NCBI RefSeq assembly: GCF_963678635.1
Contig: NC_087066.1
Location: 47,529,129 to 47,593,128, forward strand
Length of the DNA: 64,000 nucleotides
DNA from: Symsagittifera roscoffensis
Lineage: Eukaryota; Xenacoelomorpha; Acoela; Convolutidae
Reading direction: 5' to 3'
Shown in pieces: positions 52,973 to 62,955 of the stretch (position 1 is its first letter; each line of letters begins with the position of its first letter). A program made the translations under genes and the position numbers. The notes under the pieces are model-generated. The model was not told where the DNA came from, searched no databases, and saw nothing but the letters and a program-made list of their open reading frames with translations.

Positions 52973-53170
52973 AACCTGTGTGTACCGGTTGCATTTCCGT
53001 TTACTATGTTGAAATTTCTGCAGGGAACTTCAGTTGGCTATCGGCGTAATTTAAATCCAGTACGCTGAGGCATATTGTATCTTCATTTTCATTCGATTTA
53101 CTCCATCCAGTAACTCATCCAATTTTTGAAAAAGTTGTCTAAATATCGGTCATCAAGAGCAAGTTTAATT
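52973..53170 (-). pseudogene. Older gypsy RT relic, upstream half
   Basis: Minus strand: LALDDRYLDNF and a shifted-frame KLDELLDGVNRMKMK, then LDLNYADSQLK (motif A region, with D) and FNIVNGNATGTHR ending at 52,974. It is the RT stretch just before motif B, whose continuation lies at 46,924-46,750 on the far side of the LTR element. Confidence 0.65.
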
Positions 53171-55470
53171 GATTCATTTTGTTTCACACTGCTTTTCAAA
53201 TAGTTCATCGATTTTTTTTGTAAATTTCTCCTTCCTTAAAAGTTTTCCCTTATAAGATTTGTCAACTGCTCTCGCAGTAGCACATGAGAGGTGAGACCTT
53301 GAGTTATTCTGTTTAGGGGCCGATCTGTTTTGTTGACTTTACCACGTTGTTTTGCAAATTAAAGCCTTGAAAAAAACCTTGTTTCTTTTAAGTTATCATT
53401 ACTGTCGCCCTTTTCGTATTCTGTCTTGCTGATCTGATGTTGCAGTTCAGTGCCCTCGAAATCAGATGAGGCTGTTTGTTATATTTTACAAACTGTGCTA
53501 TCAAATTCAAGTTTTCAACCGTGAACAAACTTTTTTTTCGAGCTGTCGATCATTTGCTTCACTATTGTCTAATTGAGGAATGATACAAAAGTAACCGTAG
53601 CCACCTTCATGCGTATGATTTGATATTTGATTGTTGATTCGTACTAACGCCTTGAGAGACTGCATCTTAATCGCTTTTGGCTCCCTGTGTTGTCCAACTT
53701 TCCTCACTCAGACAGTAACGGAATATTTGTGCTCGGGGTGGGTTTTTTTTCTTCAGACCAATTTCAACTTTTTAACTAGCCATTTTTGACAAAATTTTTT
53801 AATATCATTCAAAGGTATTGTTGTTTTATCATTCAAAGGTATTATCATTCAAAAGGCTTATTTTTGATAAAGATATTTCACCTGTGATCATTTTTCGTAA
53901 AGTTATGGGGGTTTAAAGATTGCCATTTTGGCCAATTTGGGACAATTAACGCGCGATATATTTCGCGCTATTAACGCCTAAGCGGAGAGTTAATCCGTCT
54001 TAGAAATCGTTCCAAATTGGTTAAAAGAAGCTTTTTTGCCGTAATTGATTTGTTACAAGGAGCGAAATCAATCCTTTTGTACTTTATATGGTGTATGGGG
54101 GGGTGATTTTCATAAAAATTTCAAATTTTAAAAAAAAAATTTTTGTTTTATTTTATTTCATTTAATTTTTTAAATGTTATTACTGCTGCTCCATAAACCT
54201 TAAAAGGCAGTTGGAACATTCAGGGCTTCGCCCTGATACGAGCAGTCTTGTTCACTTTTACTATCACTACCATCAGAAATTGTTCTCACTAAGTTTAAAT
54301 TTTAATGGTTGGTCTGAATTTGCATCTTCTGATAATACAGAAAACCCATTTCAGTCTGGTTATCTTGCGATAAAAATCCTGCTGGCTTTGCAATGTGATT
54401 CAACGAAGTGTGACTCTCATAAATTTTTCAGTGATTAATTGAGCAAGGTTCTAGACTGTTAATTTAATAACAAATCGAACGTCTTTCTTTCTGATCGCAA
54501 TTAAATTTCTAAGATGTAGAAGAAAGGTTTGAAAACCTATAAATTATTGAAAACCTATAAATTTTGGACGATATCAAAGTGTGACAGTGAAAAGTTGAGA
54601 CGTACGTAATTAATACTACCGAACTTGTTGTCCAGTGGACGTTTTTGACGCGTCTCTCAGTGGAAATACTTCTTAATCCGCTTGCTGAACTAAGCGAGAT
54701 TTTGATGCAAGGATCTTTTATTTAATTTGCTCAAGTCAATGAACTTCTTGTCATTATTTAGTATCTGAAACAAAAACAAAATTTGTTTGTTTTTGCATCT
54801 CGATTGTCGTTATTTTTGTTGACTTTGATTTTTGTTCACGTGGTAAAGTGCTGTGCTGTGATGTTTTGAGCGGTATCGTAATTTTTTTACATTTTGCACT
54901 TCCCTTCCCGAAGGCTGGCTCAGTTTTGCTGCGCATCACGTTTTTGCTCATTTTAGTTGGAAATCAAGAGAAAACGAACCGTAAAAATTCTGAATAATGT
55001 ATTAGCACAGAAATCCATTTATTATTGATTTTTACCATTTTTATTTAGACAGTTTCTGCTTGAATTGGTTTATCCCAACAGAATTCATTTTACCAATTTT
55101 AACGCCAGTTATGGTAAATATAAAAAGTGTATTGTTCAAGAACTTGAAAAAAAAACGTATATAAAAAAAAACGCTGTTATACGTATATGTTTGCCATCAA
55201 AGTTCAAGCGTTACTAAATCTGCAAAAGAAATGTTATTTATTTAATATAGATCTCTATGTATAGTGGACAAAAATACTCAATATCAACTTTTTTTAGTCT
55301 TGTTAAAGCAACTATTACTTTTCTTTGCGTCAAATAATTGTCATGGCTGCGACTTTTTACGGAACATTTTTGATAGAAAATGACTATAAGTGGTCAGAAA
55401 CAAATATCTTTAATAGTTCTACTGAATAAAGTTTTGACGTCAAAGTTATAATCTTTTTTATTTTCTGCAG
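53171..55470. other. Mostly non-coding region before the ADAM gene
   Basis: Short chance ORFs only. A hairpin-containing repeat lies at 54,210-54,245 (see 57,780). The promoter and 5' UTR exon(s) of the ADAM gene should lie in the right half, since an acceptor TTTTATTTTCTGCAG ends at 55,470; none can be marked with confidence. Confidence 0.45.
54205..54255 (+). repeat. Dispersed repeat with CAGGGCTTCGCCCTG hairpin
   Basis: GCAGTTGGAACATTCAGGGC and TTCGCCCTGATACGAGCAGT recur, inverted and diverged, at 57,785-57,832. Confidence 0.65.
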
Positions 55471-55490
55471 TCGCTAATTTGGCGTCAAAA

Positions 55491-55964
55491 ATGCTTCTAC
55501 TTTTGATCATAAATATTCATGCTGTTTTACTGCCGATGACGACGAACGCAGACCAGATGATGGACAAACTTGATTCCTGGGTCACAATTACTTCAGTGAA
55601 AATGGAGCCCGGTGCCAACAAGGGTTCAACTGAGATGCATTTGACCACTGACGATACCGAAATTGGCGATATCGATTTTGTTTTGACTCAAAGAGGAAAT
55701 CTACACAGCGCTCACCTCAAATCATCAGTTACGAAATGTCTTTATCAGGGTCACATTTCAAAAGACAAACAAACCGACGTTCACAGTCCAGTGCGAATAA
55801 AGTATTGCGACAAAGATGGCCAGAATATTCCAGAACTTTCTGGTCTAGTTTTCTTGAATGGAAAAGTGTACACGCTGTACACTAATAACGATGAAGGCAA
55901 ATGGATCATGTTTTCAACTGAACATATGCGAAAGGACCTCGACAATGAAAAAGGGATCAATTAA
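55491..55964 (+). CDS. ADAM exon 1: signal peptide and prodomain
   Basis: Starts ATG at 55,491 just after an acceptor (TTCTGCAG at 55,463-55,470) so a 5' UTR exon probably precedes. Signal peptide MLLLLIINIHAVLLP..., likely cut near TNA|DQ. Prodomain features: HLKSSVTKCLYQGHISKD with the typical Cys-x-YxGH motif and LSGLVFLNGKVYTLY. A TAA at 55,962-55,964 closes the frame 12 bases before the best donor (GTAAGA at 55,976), so the exon end is not resolved. Confidence 0.75.
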   Translation: MLLLLIINIHAVLLPMTTNADQMMDKLDSWVTITSVKMEPGANKGSTEMHLTTDDTEIGDIDFVLTQRGNLHSAHLKSSVTKCLYQGHISKDKQTDVHSPVRIKYCDKDGQNIPELSGLVFLNGKVYTLYTNNDEGKWIMFSTEHMRKDLDNEKGIN

Positions 55965-58900
55965 ACTAAATTTAGTAAGATTGACGCTAGTTTACAAGAT
56001 GTTGAAACATTGGGCGAACTCTCATGACATTTTATTGAATGCTGCAAACTTTGAAAGGTATAGCTCGCATTTGGTATAAGAAAATAACCTTCATGAAAAA
56101 ATTGCGATTATGTGATTGATTTTGGGCTCGCGTTGCTTTATGGAAGCCTCTTCTTGTTTTTTTGGTTAGCTGCGGAGGGGGAGGGGGGCTGCGGCAATTC
56201 TATTAGGTTGACTTGTTATTATAAATGTTTATGATTATAATCAGGGGCGGATCTAGGATTTTCTCGAGGAGGGGGGGGGGGGCGAATTTTGAAAAAAGTT
56301 CAAAATTTTATCGACTTTTTTTAGGTAGACTAAAATGGTTTTCCGAGTTTTCACAAATCGCAGGCGAAATTTAAAAAAAAAAACAGGCCAAAAAAGGTGT
56401 TTTAGGCTCTTTTTGGAAAACTATGAACCAAAAAATCGCGTTTTTCGGCTCGCGCTTCCGGCTTCCCCCTTAAATTTAGTATATATTGGCATCGAAGGTT
56501 CCTTTAGAAAAAAATTAGGGCCGCTCTGCCAAAAATGGAATCTTAAAATAGTACAAAGGGGGACCTTTGGGTCGGCAGGGGGTCGAATCCCTGAGAAGGG
56601 GTGGGGGCGGGGGCGTGATTGTTATGATAAATTGGGGATTCTTAACTTTGATTGATCCCGAAATAGTTTGCGGCACGACGAGTCATATCAGCTTGAAGAA
56701 GGCGAGTGATTCTGTCTCACTTGACCCGAAGAAGAAGAGATTGCAGCTCCCGGCAAAGAACAGCAGGTCCCGAAGAAATGCACAGGAAAGGAGCTACGTG
56801 GAAGTCATTTTGTTCCATGGCTTTGATTGGTACCAGGAGTTTGGACCCTCCGAACAAGATGTTAGTTTCCATATAATTTTTTAACTAAAGTTAACTGTCC
56901 CGTAAGTCGTTGCGTAATTCCAAATAAGTCTTAGCGTCGCGCAAGTCGTTGCGTAAGTCAAGTCCAACAATTTTAAGCTAAAAATTTCAGAGATATGTTA
57001 AGAAAGATCAACTAGTGAGAAATACATCATCAAATAAATAACTGAAATCTGAATTAAATTCCTCGAAAATTTCTTAATAAGAAGACTTGCTCCCTAAATT
57101 TAAGCAAGTTTTCAATCAACAATTTAATGAATCAATTTCGAGATCCTAAATCAATTTACGGGGGGGGGACTTTGGTTATATAACACTGAACTTTGTCGCA
57201 TAATAAACTTAAGACTGAGATAGCGATGATTGGTAAAATTCAGTGAATTGTTATTAATGTGAGACATTCGAAAGACGTTTTTTTTTGGATTAGCTTCTGG
57301 ATAAAGATATTGAGATTGTGCACTTTGCCGACTTCTATTACGCCGGCTTGACAAACATCAACCTCCATCTCTCCCTCGTAGATGTTCACACCTTCACATC
57401 TGAACAATCGGACCCAACATATGCCAATGGAACCACAAACGGTGTGCTGGACTTGTTCCTAAATTACCACTGGGAAAACCTGCAGAATTTTCCCAACCAC
57501 GACAACGCCATTCTTCTTATAGTGAGGAACTTCACAGAGAATGCGGGCACTGTCGGGCTGGCTTACATTGGCGTACAATGCGATATGTGGGGGTCAGGTA
57601 ACCTGTTTTTCAAATCTAGCTTCAAAACGGGTGGATCTAAAGGTTTTCCAGTGGTAGGTCAGTAAATCGATGCATCTGTAAATCGTAAATGCCTTATTCA
57701 ATTACGAAATTGCCTTATTTGAGATTTGAGATTTGTACGATTTGACATTTTTTTCCTCACAACAAAAGTTGAACAAAGCAAGATGGTTCGTATATCAGGG
57801 CGAAGCCCTGTTTGTTCCGACTGCACTTGAAGGTCAATTAAAATGTTTTCGCTTGGAAAACTGACTAAATAAACGAAAAAAAAAGAAAAAAAAATCATTT
57901 TCGATTTATCCTCACACTCGCTAACTAAACATATAAAGTAACGTCTTTAGCGTCTCATATCCTATAAATAAGACTCGCCTCAATTCAATCTGGAACGCCT
58001 GAATTGAACGCTTAGGCGTTACAAGAACGCAAAATATTGCGTGTTACTTATCCCAAAATGGCTGAAGTAGAAGTAGTTTGCACTAGTAACTTTGGAGTTA
58101 AAGGGAAAGGTTGGGTGAGCAGGGCGTGGAAAAAATATGGAGTAACAACTCAAAATCTAGGTTTCAAATTACATTGAAATTTAATTGAGCTCTAATGATT
58201 TTTTAACAGCTGTTTCTGAGCCTTTTACCATTTTGAGAAATAAATAGATGAAAAATTGTAACTGTAGTTTCAGAACTGAGAAAAAAAAACATTAAAAAGC
58301 TTTCAAACTTTTTTTTACTAACACAACTTGTCGTCTGCTTACCGCACCCCATCCATGTTTGCTTACCTCAATGGGTCATGCTGCACACATTAGGTCCAGG
58401 TATCTTAATTTGGAACCAATATCCACCATGTTATGCAAATCAAATTATCAAAAACTGCAATTAAAAACAGAAACAATCAGAAAAAAAATTTTTTTTGGAA
58501 CTTAAGGTTATTTTTCTAAAACGTACTTAAAGTTTTTTTTAAACGACTAGATTTCATCAGCTGGCTTACTGTTTGGCATGTTTGTGTTTTTTCTTTTTAC
58601 ATAAAAAAATTGGTCTTGTTTTGCAATCGAAAATCTTTTTCAATTTTTATTTTCAATTCTTTTCCAACATTTATTTGTTCACTTTTTTCATTTCTGTTTT
58701 TTATTCCTTTGACAATTTTATTGGTTGAGAAAAACGTTTTAAAATTTCTTGAATATTTCGAGATTTTTTAAAGGCAGCTTGAAACCCATTGTTACTGTTT
58801 AATTAAAACACTATCTTGAATGAGCTATCGAAATCTTAACGTTAACGATTGTATGAAAACTGATACCCAATGATAGCGCGACAATTCAAGTTTTCCAAAA

Positions 58901-61900
58901 AAATACTTTCGCTAATCAAAGAATAAATTGGCTTAGCCGGGACTCAACCTTACGCCTTTTGTCCCAAAATGATTAACTCTAGACCAATTGAGAAGGGTCC
59001 TGAAACATGGCGGTGCGTTGTAACAAAGCAAAGTCAATTTCCTACGTTCCCGATTACAAGTATACACAGCTTTCGCAGGTGACAAAAACGTTGATTTGTT
59101 GGAACAATGATTTCGATCAGAAACTTCCATACTACTACCACAACAATCAGCTCAGTAGCGGATGCGGGTTTAGGGGGGTGTCCCACTCTTTAACCCCACG
59201 ATATTTAACCCCCTATATTTCCAGATAACCCCTCAACAATTTAACCCCTTTATTACCGATAATTTGATTTGAATTAACTTCTTTTATTAAGCCCTTTTAC
59301 ACTCATAGTAGTATTTCAATTAGGTGTACTAATTGAGACCAGAGAAGCCATTCTTAATTCACTTCATGCATTTTTCGCTAAAAACGAATTGCATTTCGAT
59401 TAGATTAAAAAATAATCCCTCGTTCACGTGTTTAAAACAGAAATAACCTACATGGTGCTAATTGAAGGCACCAAAAAGCGTTTGTGAGTTTAATAAAAAA
59501 AATGATACTGCCTATTTCTTTAACACTTGTTATACCACTCTAACAGATATAAGGTTCGAAGCATCTTTTCATTTTACTTTATCTTCGAAAGACAAACAAA
59601 TACTAGGGGTATCAGGCCACGAGTAATACTTTAAACGCAAAAACAAGTCAACTACAAAGTGGAACTGCTCGCAACACCAAACTCATAAACGCCGCGCAAC
59701 AGAAATTACGGATGGAGAAAACTTTATTGAAACAAGGGGGAAACATTTTTTGTTAATTTTGAGGGGGACGCGAGTGCCAAAGAAACGCGATTTTCTATCA
59801 AAACTTTCCAAAAAGTGCTCACAAACGCCTTTTTTTGCTTGGCCTGTTTTTTGAAAAATTTGCATGCGGCGCAAAAAAAATTTGCTAAATCAAGGGTCTT
59901 TTTAGTGTGTTGGGAAAACTCCGAAAATCAATTTAGTTAACATAAAAAAAGTCGATTAATTGTTTGAAACTTTTTTGAAAATAAGCCCCCCCCCCCCCCG
60001 TGAATATCCTAGATCCACCCCTGAACCAGCTGTTCCTGTTACAACAGTCTTTTTGAATCACTTTATGAGCCGATGGCCTGCTTGAATGTCAAGTTGGCCA
60101 CTAAAAAGTTCTTTAGATAATTCATCGGAACAAAATGTGTTATTGTTCGTTTGTGAGCATCACAGCACGCACGTGGAAGGTGATTAAATTAAACGCAATT
60201 AAAATGCTTCAGGAAGCTGGGTAAAAGACTATGACCGGAACAATGCCATGACAGCTGGTACTCTGGCTCACGAACTGGGCCATAACTTTGGATTGGACCA
60301 CAACCCCACCAATGAGAGTGACCCCTGCTTTTGCTCCGAAGAAGGCTTATGCGTCATGAGCGCATACACATCCGATTCGCCACCCCAATTATTCTCAAAC
60401 TGTCAACAGGCGTCCCTGGAAAACTTCATGGAGCACGGTAGATGGAATTTACTAACATATCATCACTTAAGCACCATAAAAAAACACCACAGTCATGATA
60501 AAAATTAACATCGCATTATTGAAACAAGCTTAAGATTCAAGCATTCAAGACCATTCCGAAAATACTCCAAAACAATAAACTAACATTCGCTGTGAAGACA
60601 TACAATCAATTTTGCAAGAAAACCAATTTTGTGCAGGCAATTCGATGTGTCTACACAATGAGCCATCGAAGCAGATAGAAGAAGGTTATTGCGGGGACTA
60701 CATTGTGAATCGGATGGATGGCGAGGAGTGTGATTGTGGAGCTGTGGACACCTGTGATGACCGCTGCTGTCATCCCAACAACTGTACCCTTGTCACAGGT
60801 GGGTGATTAGTCTATTACCCAAGTAACAAAAAAGTCCCAGCTCCTTATTAATTGAGATTCAAGTCCCCAAAAAATATTCCTGAAATAATCAATTCTGATT
60901 GAATGAAAAGCTCGATTCAACAAGCATCTTCCCAACAACCACTGCTAGAGGGGGTCCTTTTTTGGCTCACAGTTGATTAGAACCGAGTTCGATCCATAAC
61001 ACGAAATCGAATTCCAGTAAGTTCAAAATCGAGTTACAATTTTCTGCTCAACCACATGAATTGCTGTATAGGCGCTTCCTGTTCTGCGATGGATTTGTGC
61101 TGCGACCCCGACACATGTCAAGTACGCAATTCTAGTTTCGTCTGTCGGGCAGAAGGCAACGACTGCGACATAGCCGAACAGTGTAACGGAACTAGTGCCG
61201 AGTGTCCGAGAGACGAATACAAAAGAGCGGGTGTGGAATGCACTGCAGACGGGGCAGACGGACACTGCTACGCCGGAAGCTGTCGATCTGCTTATTCGCA
61301 ATGTCTTCAGTTAGCTAACATAAAATAAATTAGCTAGAAAGCAATAATGAGAAAAATCATGCGAAATCTGGTCTACCATTTGATAATCCAAATTACAGAA
61401 GATCAATTTAGTAGAACTATAACTTTTTCTTGTATTATGAACGGCCATTAGTAAATTTTCAAGCTTTGTGTTGTCTTTTTTTTCGAAATAAAAACAATTT
61501 ACGGCTATAAAAAATTTTAATTTCAAGCTTCAATTATCATTCGAATCATCATTAATAAACATGGCGATTTCCATTCTAAAAAAACCTCAAAAATATACGG
61601 CGACTTGAAAAGGTTGAGCTTTTCTGACGTGATTTAGAATATACGAGCCCAATGGTCTGCGAAAGGACTCTGCTGATACGGAATGCTGGGGCTATAACAG
61701 ACACGGGGATGAATGGGGAAACTGCGGGTCCAATTTCTACGAAGTTTACACTCCCTGTTCAAGGGCCAACCAAAAGTAAGCTGCCTCGTACTACGTAATG
61801 GAACAAAACGCAAGTAGCAAAAAAGACAACGCATTAGAAAACAAGTCACCGCCGCAGTCGCGCCAAGGTGTTGCGATCCTGCCAACAGAGGGTGGGAGTT

Positions 61901-62505
61901 TTTACGAAATTATCCAAACCGGTTATCCGCAGCTATCCGATTTGCTAAAATTTTCTAAAAAAACTCTAATTTTCTAAAGTTTTGATAATACTTTAGGAAA
62001 AATCTGACTGCAAAAAGGCCTTTGACTGCGCGATTACCAGTCACTAATTAACTAAAAACTGGCATAAAAACCATCGCGGCTGACAAACTTCATTTTTAGC
62101 TCCATGAGGATAAAAATTGCACAAAAGAAAAGAAAGAACGGCTTGATTGTTAAGGGGGAAACGGGCGTTGGCATTGGGGAGGAGAGGGAGTATCACAGCA
62201 GTCTACTATTGTTTTACTATGTGTGCCCTTGAATTTTAAACTTTATTTTCGTCAGGTGCGGAAAACTACAATGCACATTTAACTGGGGAGTCCAACCGAT
62301 ATATAAGAGATGGGTATCTGAATTCACCATCAATTTAACAACGTCGATCACATGCTACTCGATCGAGGTTCTATTCCATTCGATAGATGTTGCAGATGAT
62401 CTGGCCTATGTCAGAAATGGTATTTGGTGTGGTAAAAATAGTTTCTGCCACAACAAAAGATGCATGCACGTTTCCGAGATACCAGGACTTACTACATGCC
62501 CCTAG
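55491..62505 (+). CDS. ADAM-family metalloproteinase-disintegrin gene (8 exons)
   Basis: Exons 55,491-~55,961, 56,667-56,860, 57,315-57,597, 60,213-60,437, 60,637-60,798, 61,072-61,309, 61,638-61,775, 62,256-62,504 encode, in order, signal peptide, prodomain, furin site, reprolysin catalytic domain, disintegrin domain and ADAM cysteine-rich domain. The joins from exon 2 to exon 8 keep frame. The join between exons 1 and 2 is uncertain. ADAMs cut cell-surface or matrix proteins and act at the membrane or outside the cell. No EGF domain, membrane span or tail was found after 62,505. Introns hold repeat elements. It is expected to be a host gene. Confidence 0.85.
56242..56640 (+). repeat. MITE-like element in ADAM intron 1
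   Basis: Starts CAGGGGCGGATCTAGG, a terminus typical of hAT-like non-autonomous elements, followed by a G run (56,266-56,281). Body similar, inverted, to 59,690-60,023. Other end not resolved. Confidence 0.6.
56667..56860 (+). CDS. ADAM exon 2: end of prodomain, furin site, catalytic start
   Basis: Acceptor CCCGAAATAG. Starts VCGTTSHIS, a Cys that can serve as the cysteine switch. SRSRRNAQ holds an R-x-R-R-type furin site, after which SYVEVILFHGFDWYQEFG begins the reprolysin fold. Donor GAT|GTTAGT at 56,861. Confidence 0.75.
57315..57597 (+). CDS. ADAM exon 3: catalytic domain, first half
   Basis: Acceptor ATATTGAG. Reads IVHFADFYYAGLTNINLHLS, VDVHTF, HDNAILLIVRNF and GTVGLAYIGVQCDMWGSG, the reprolysin beta-sheet up to the residue before the zinc helix. 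Several N-x-T/S sites. Donor TCAG|GTAACC at 57,598, phase 1. Confidence 0.85.
57780..57835 (-). repeat. Inverted copy of the hairpin repeat at 54,205
   Basis: CAGGGCGAAGCCCTG hairpin with flanks TTCGTATATCAG and TTGTTCCGACTGCAC. Confidence 0.65.
57836..58930. other. Part of ADAM intron 3, no gene seen
   Basis: AT-rich intron sequence. CGCCTAAGCG-like stretch near 58,005-58,015 recalls 53,970. Nothing else. Confidence 0.4.
58934..59000 (-). repeat. tRNA-like sequence (Pro-like) in ADAM intron 3
   Basis: Minus strand: CTCAATTGGTCTAGAGTTAA (A-box region), TTTTGGGACAAAA (anticodon-arm-like), GGTTGAGTCCCGGC (B box). Acceptor stem incomplete. Confidence 0.45.
59690..60023 (-). repeat. MITE-like element in ADAM intron 3, inverted copy
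   Basis: Ends at 60,023 with CCTAGATCCACCCCTG, the reverse complement of the left terminus at 56,242, and a C run at 59,985-59,999. Shared body includes AACAGGCCAA and TTTTTGGAAA. Confidence 0.65.
60213..60437 (+). CDS. ADAM exon 4: zinc-binding and Met-turn
   Basis: Acceptor AATGCTTCAG. HELGHNFGLDHN supplies the three zinc-binding His and the catalytic Glu; the position after the last His is Asn rather than the usual Asp. CVMSAYT is the Met-turn. Ends FMEHG with donor G|GTAGAT at 60,438. The active site looks complete, so catalysis is expected. Confidence 0.9.
60637..60798 (+). CDS. ADAM exon 5: disintegrin N-terminal part
   Basis: Acceptor TTTTGTGCAG. Reads NSMCLHNEPSKQ, CGDYIVNRMDGEECDCGA, CCHPNNCTL. 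Cysteine spacing fits the ADAM disintegrin domain. Donor CAG|GTGGGT at 60,799. Confidence 0.9.
61072..61309 (+). CDS. ADAM exon 6: disintegrin loop and start of Cys-rich domain
   Basis: Acceptor GCTGTATAG. Reads ASCSAMDLCCDPDTCQ, VCRAEGNDCDIAEQCNGTSA, and GHCYAGSCRSAYSQCLQ. The integrin-contact loop has NDCD where many ADAMs have ECD and snake forms may have RGD. Donor CA|GTTAGC at 61,310; the chosen donor restores frame into exon 7, while reading on gives a stop at 61,326-61,328. Confidence 0.85.
61638..61775 (+). CDS. ADAM exon 7: cysteine-rich domain
   Basis: Acceptor GTGATTTAG. Reads IYEPNGLRKDSADTECWGYN, HGDEWGNCGSNFYEVYTPC, the typical CWxYNxxGDxxGNCG pattern. Donor CAAAA|GTAAGC at 61,776. 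The overlapping minus-strand open frame is a shadow. Confidence 0.85.
62256..62505 (+). CDS. ADAM exon 8: cysteine-rich domain end
   Basis: Acceptor ATTTTCGTCAG. Starts with the rest of KCGKLQCTFNWG, then VRNGIWCGKNSFCHNKRCMH and GLTTCP, followed by TAG at 62,503-62,505. A GTTAGT donor overlaps that stop (62,505-62,510), so the exon may end the protein (a secreted form without EGF or membrane parts) or splice onward beyond the visible exons. Confidence 0.8.
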
Positions 62506-62845
62506 TTAGTACCAATCTGATAATATTTAACCTAATAGAACTCCACCCAACATTTTTAGAGACCCTCGAACAAACACGATTTGAAGCGGGTTGTAAATTT
62601 CTGGACATTTTCTTTTCGCCTTCGCTACTATAGAAATATGCGAAAAAAAAAGATAGTTGAAAAGATAGTTTTTCAGAAATGGCATATTAAATCGCCGGAT
62701 TAAGTGGAATATGCTTACTGTTTGGTCGTTTTCCAGTTTTCTTAGGTCTTGAATTTTTTGGTTCCAACTGACAGCTGGTATGACTATTAACCCAATTTAT
62801 TAAAAACAACTAAAGTAATTGATGATTTCACTGTATTCCATGTTA
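62506..62845. other. Gene-free stretch after the last ADAM exon
   Basis: No exon with EGF-like cysteine spacing or membrane span is visible. Confidence 0.4.
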
Positions 62846-62847
62846 AA

Positions 62848-62955
62848 TGCGGCAACATTACCTAACCCAGAAAAATAGCCAAAAATTGCATGTAATTCTT
62901 AAACAGGGGCAAAACCATGGCTCTCCGCGAAGAGCTGAACATCAGCTCGTATTTT
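62848..62955. repeat. Third copy of dispersed repeat (41,160 / 42,480 family), diverged
   Basis: GCGGCAACATTACCTAACCC, CTTAAACAGG, GAAGAGCTGAACATCAGCTC. The palindrome is degenerate here. Confidence 0.5.

Noticed and set aside
61023-61301. Minus-strand frame over ADAM exon 6 (and 61,634-61,885 over exon 7)
   Set aside because: Antisense to Cys-rich exons whose splice sites and frame agree; shadow.
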